DNA of 22,466 bases, taken from contig DJRJ01000076.1 in NCBI GenBank assembly GCA_002438865.1, positions 1 through 22,466 of the forward strand. Reading direction: 5' to 3'. This DNA comes from Clostridiales bacterium UBA6363. Lineage in GTDB: Bacteria; Bacillota; Clostridia; UBA1381. The notes under the pieces were generated by a model that did not search any database, was not told the DNA's origin, and was given only the letters and a program-made list of their open reading frames with translations. Below, piece after piece: positions 22,400 to 22,466 of the stretch; position 1 is the stretch's first letter; every line of letters starts with the position of its first letter. The position numbers were made by a program, and so were the translations under genes.

Positions 22400-22466
22400 G
22401 TTCGGCACTCCTTGCCGAACAGACTATTATATTGTGAGTAAAAATGCTTGCTCGCAAGGGCATTTT
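22400..22466 (-). promoter_or_regulatory. parA promoter region with two hairpins
   Basis: TATAAT on the minus strand (22431-22426) is a good -10 box; no clear -35. Downstream, in the leader, GTTCGGCA (22400-22407) and TGCCGAAC (22413-22420) form an 8-bp hairpin. At the window edge, AAAATGC (22441-22447) and GCATTTT (22460-22466) with inner TTGC/GCAA form a second hairpin, which may be the terminator of a gene beyond the window. Confidence 0.5.

Overview
The window looks like a low-to-medium GC Gram-positive anaerobe of the class Clostridia (Firmicutes). The reasons are two proteins with S-layer homology (SLH) domains, consensus sigma-A promoters, strong GGAGG ribosome sites, ECF-type vitamin transport, a DUF815 ATPase and the gene order parA-parB-DUF4446-(small membrane protein)-serS, which is usual near the replication origin in this class. 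No genus can be named from the sequence alone.

Layout, left to right. (1) 356-3469 (-): a 1037-residue secreted SLH protein, probably the main S-layer protein, with a perfect TTGACA-17-TATAAT promoter and a ~114-nt structured leader. (2) 4258-6357 (+): RNase HI, a CE7-family acetyl esterase and an IS200-like REP-associated tyrosine transposase (RAYT). These lie among seven copies of a GGGTCGATG-N4-CATCGACCC-CTAC palindrome, two of them inside the RAYT reading frame. (3) 6744-8459 (-): one half of a heterodimeric ABC exporter with a degenerate ATP site; its partner is not in the window. (4) 8505-13849 (-): a tight four-gene operon. It encodes a surface alpha/alpha-toroid protein with SLH domains, a membrane-tethered DUF4430 protein, an EcfT subunit, and one polypeptide fusing two ECF ATPases to a membrane S-type domain. 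The toroid plus DUF4430 pair has the two-domain layout of animal transcobalamin/intrinsic factor, split over two genes. I propose a surface cobalamin capture and import system; this is the most interesting item. (5) 13917-14480: about 4.7 copies of a ~109-bp non-coding tandem repeat. (6) 14491-17641 (-): a three-gene operon of a DUF815 AAA ATPase, a secreted unknown protein and a secreted stalk/3D-domain protein. (7) 17642-18229: an AT-rich spacer with a cluster of DnaA-box-like sites and the serS terminator. (8) 18230-22358 (-): the parA-parB-[repeat spacer]-DUF4446-small membrane protein-serS chromosome segregation and translation cluster.

From 22.4 kb down to 6.7 kb every gene is on the minus strand, which fits a replication origin beyond the right edge with the fork moving left. 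Three non-coding loci (6.5-6.7, 13.9-14.5 and 20.5-20.7 kb) share one repeat core, CGGCGTAT-N3/4-ATACTCCG, so this genome carries at least two separate families of dispersed hairpin repeats.
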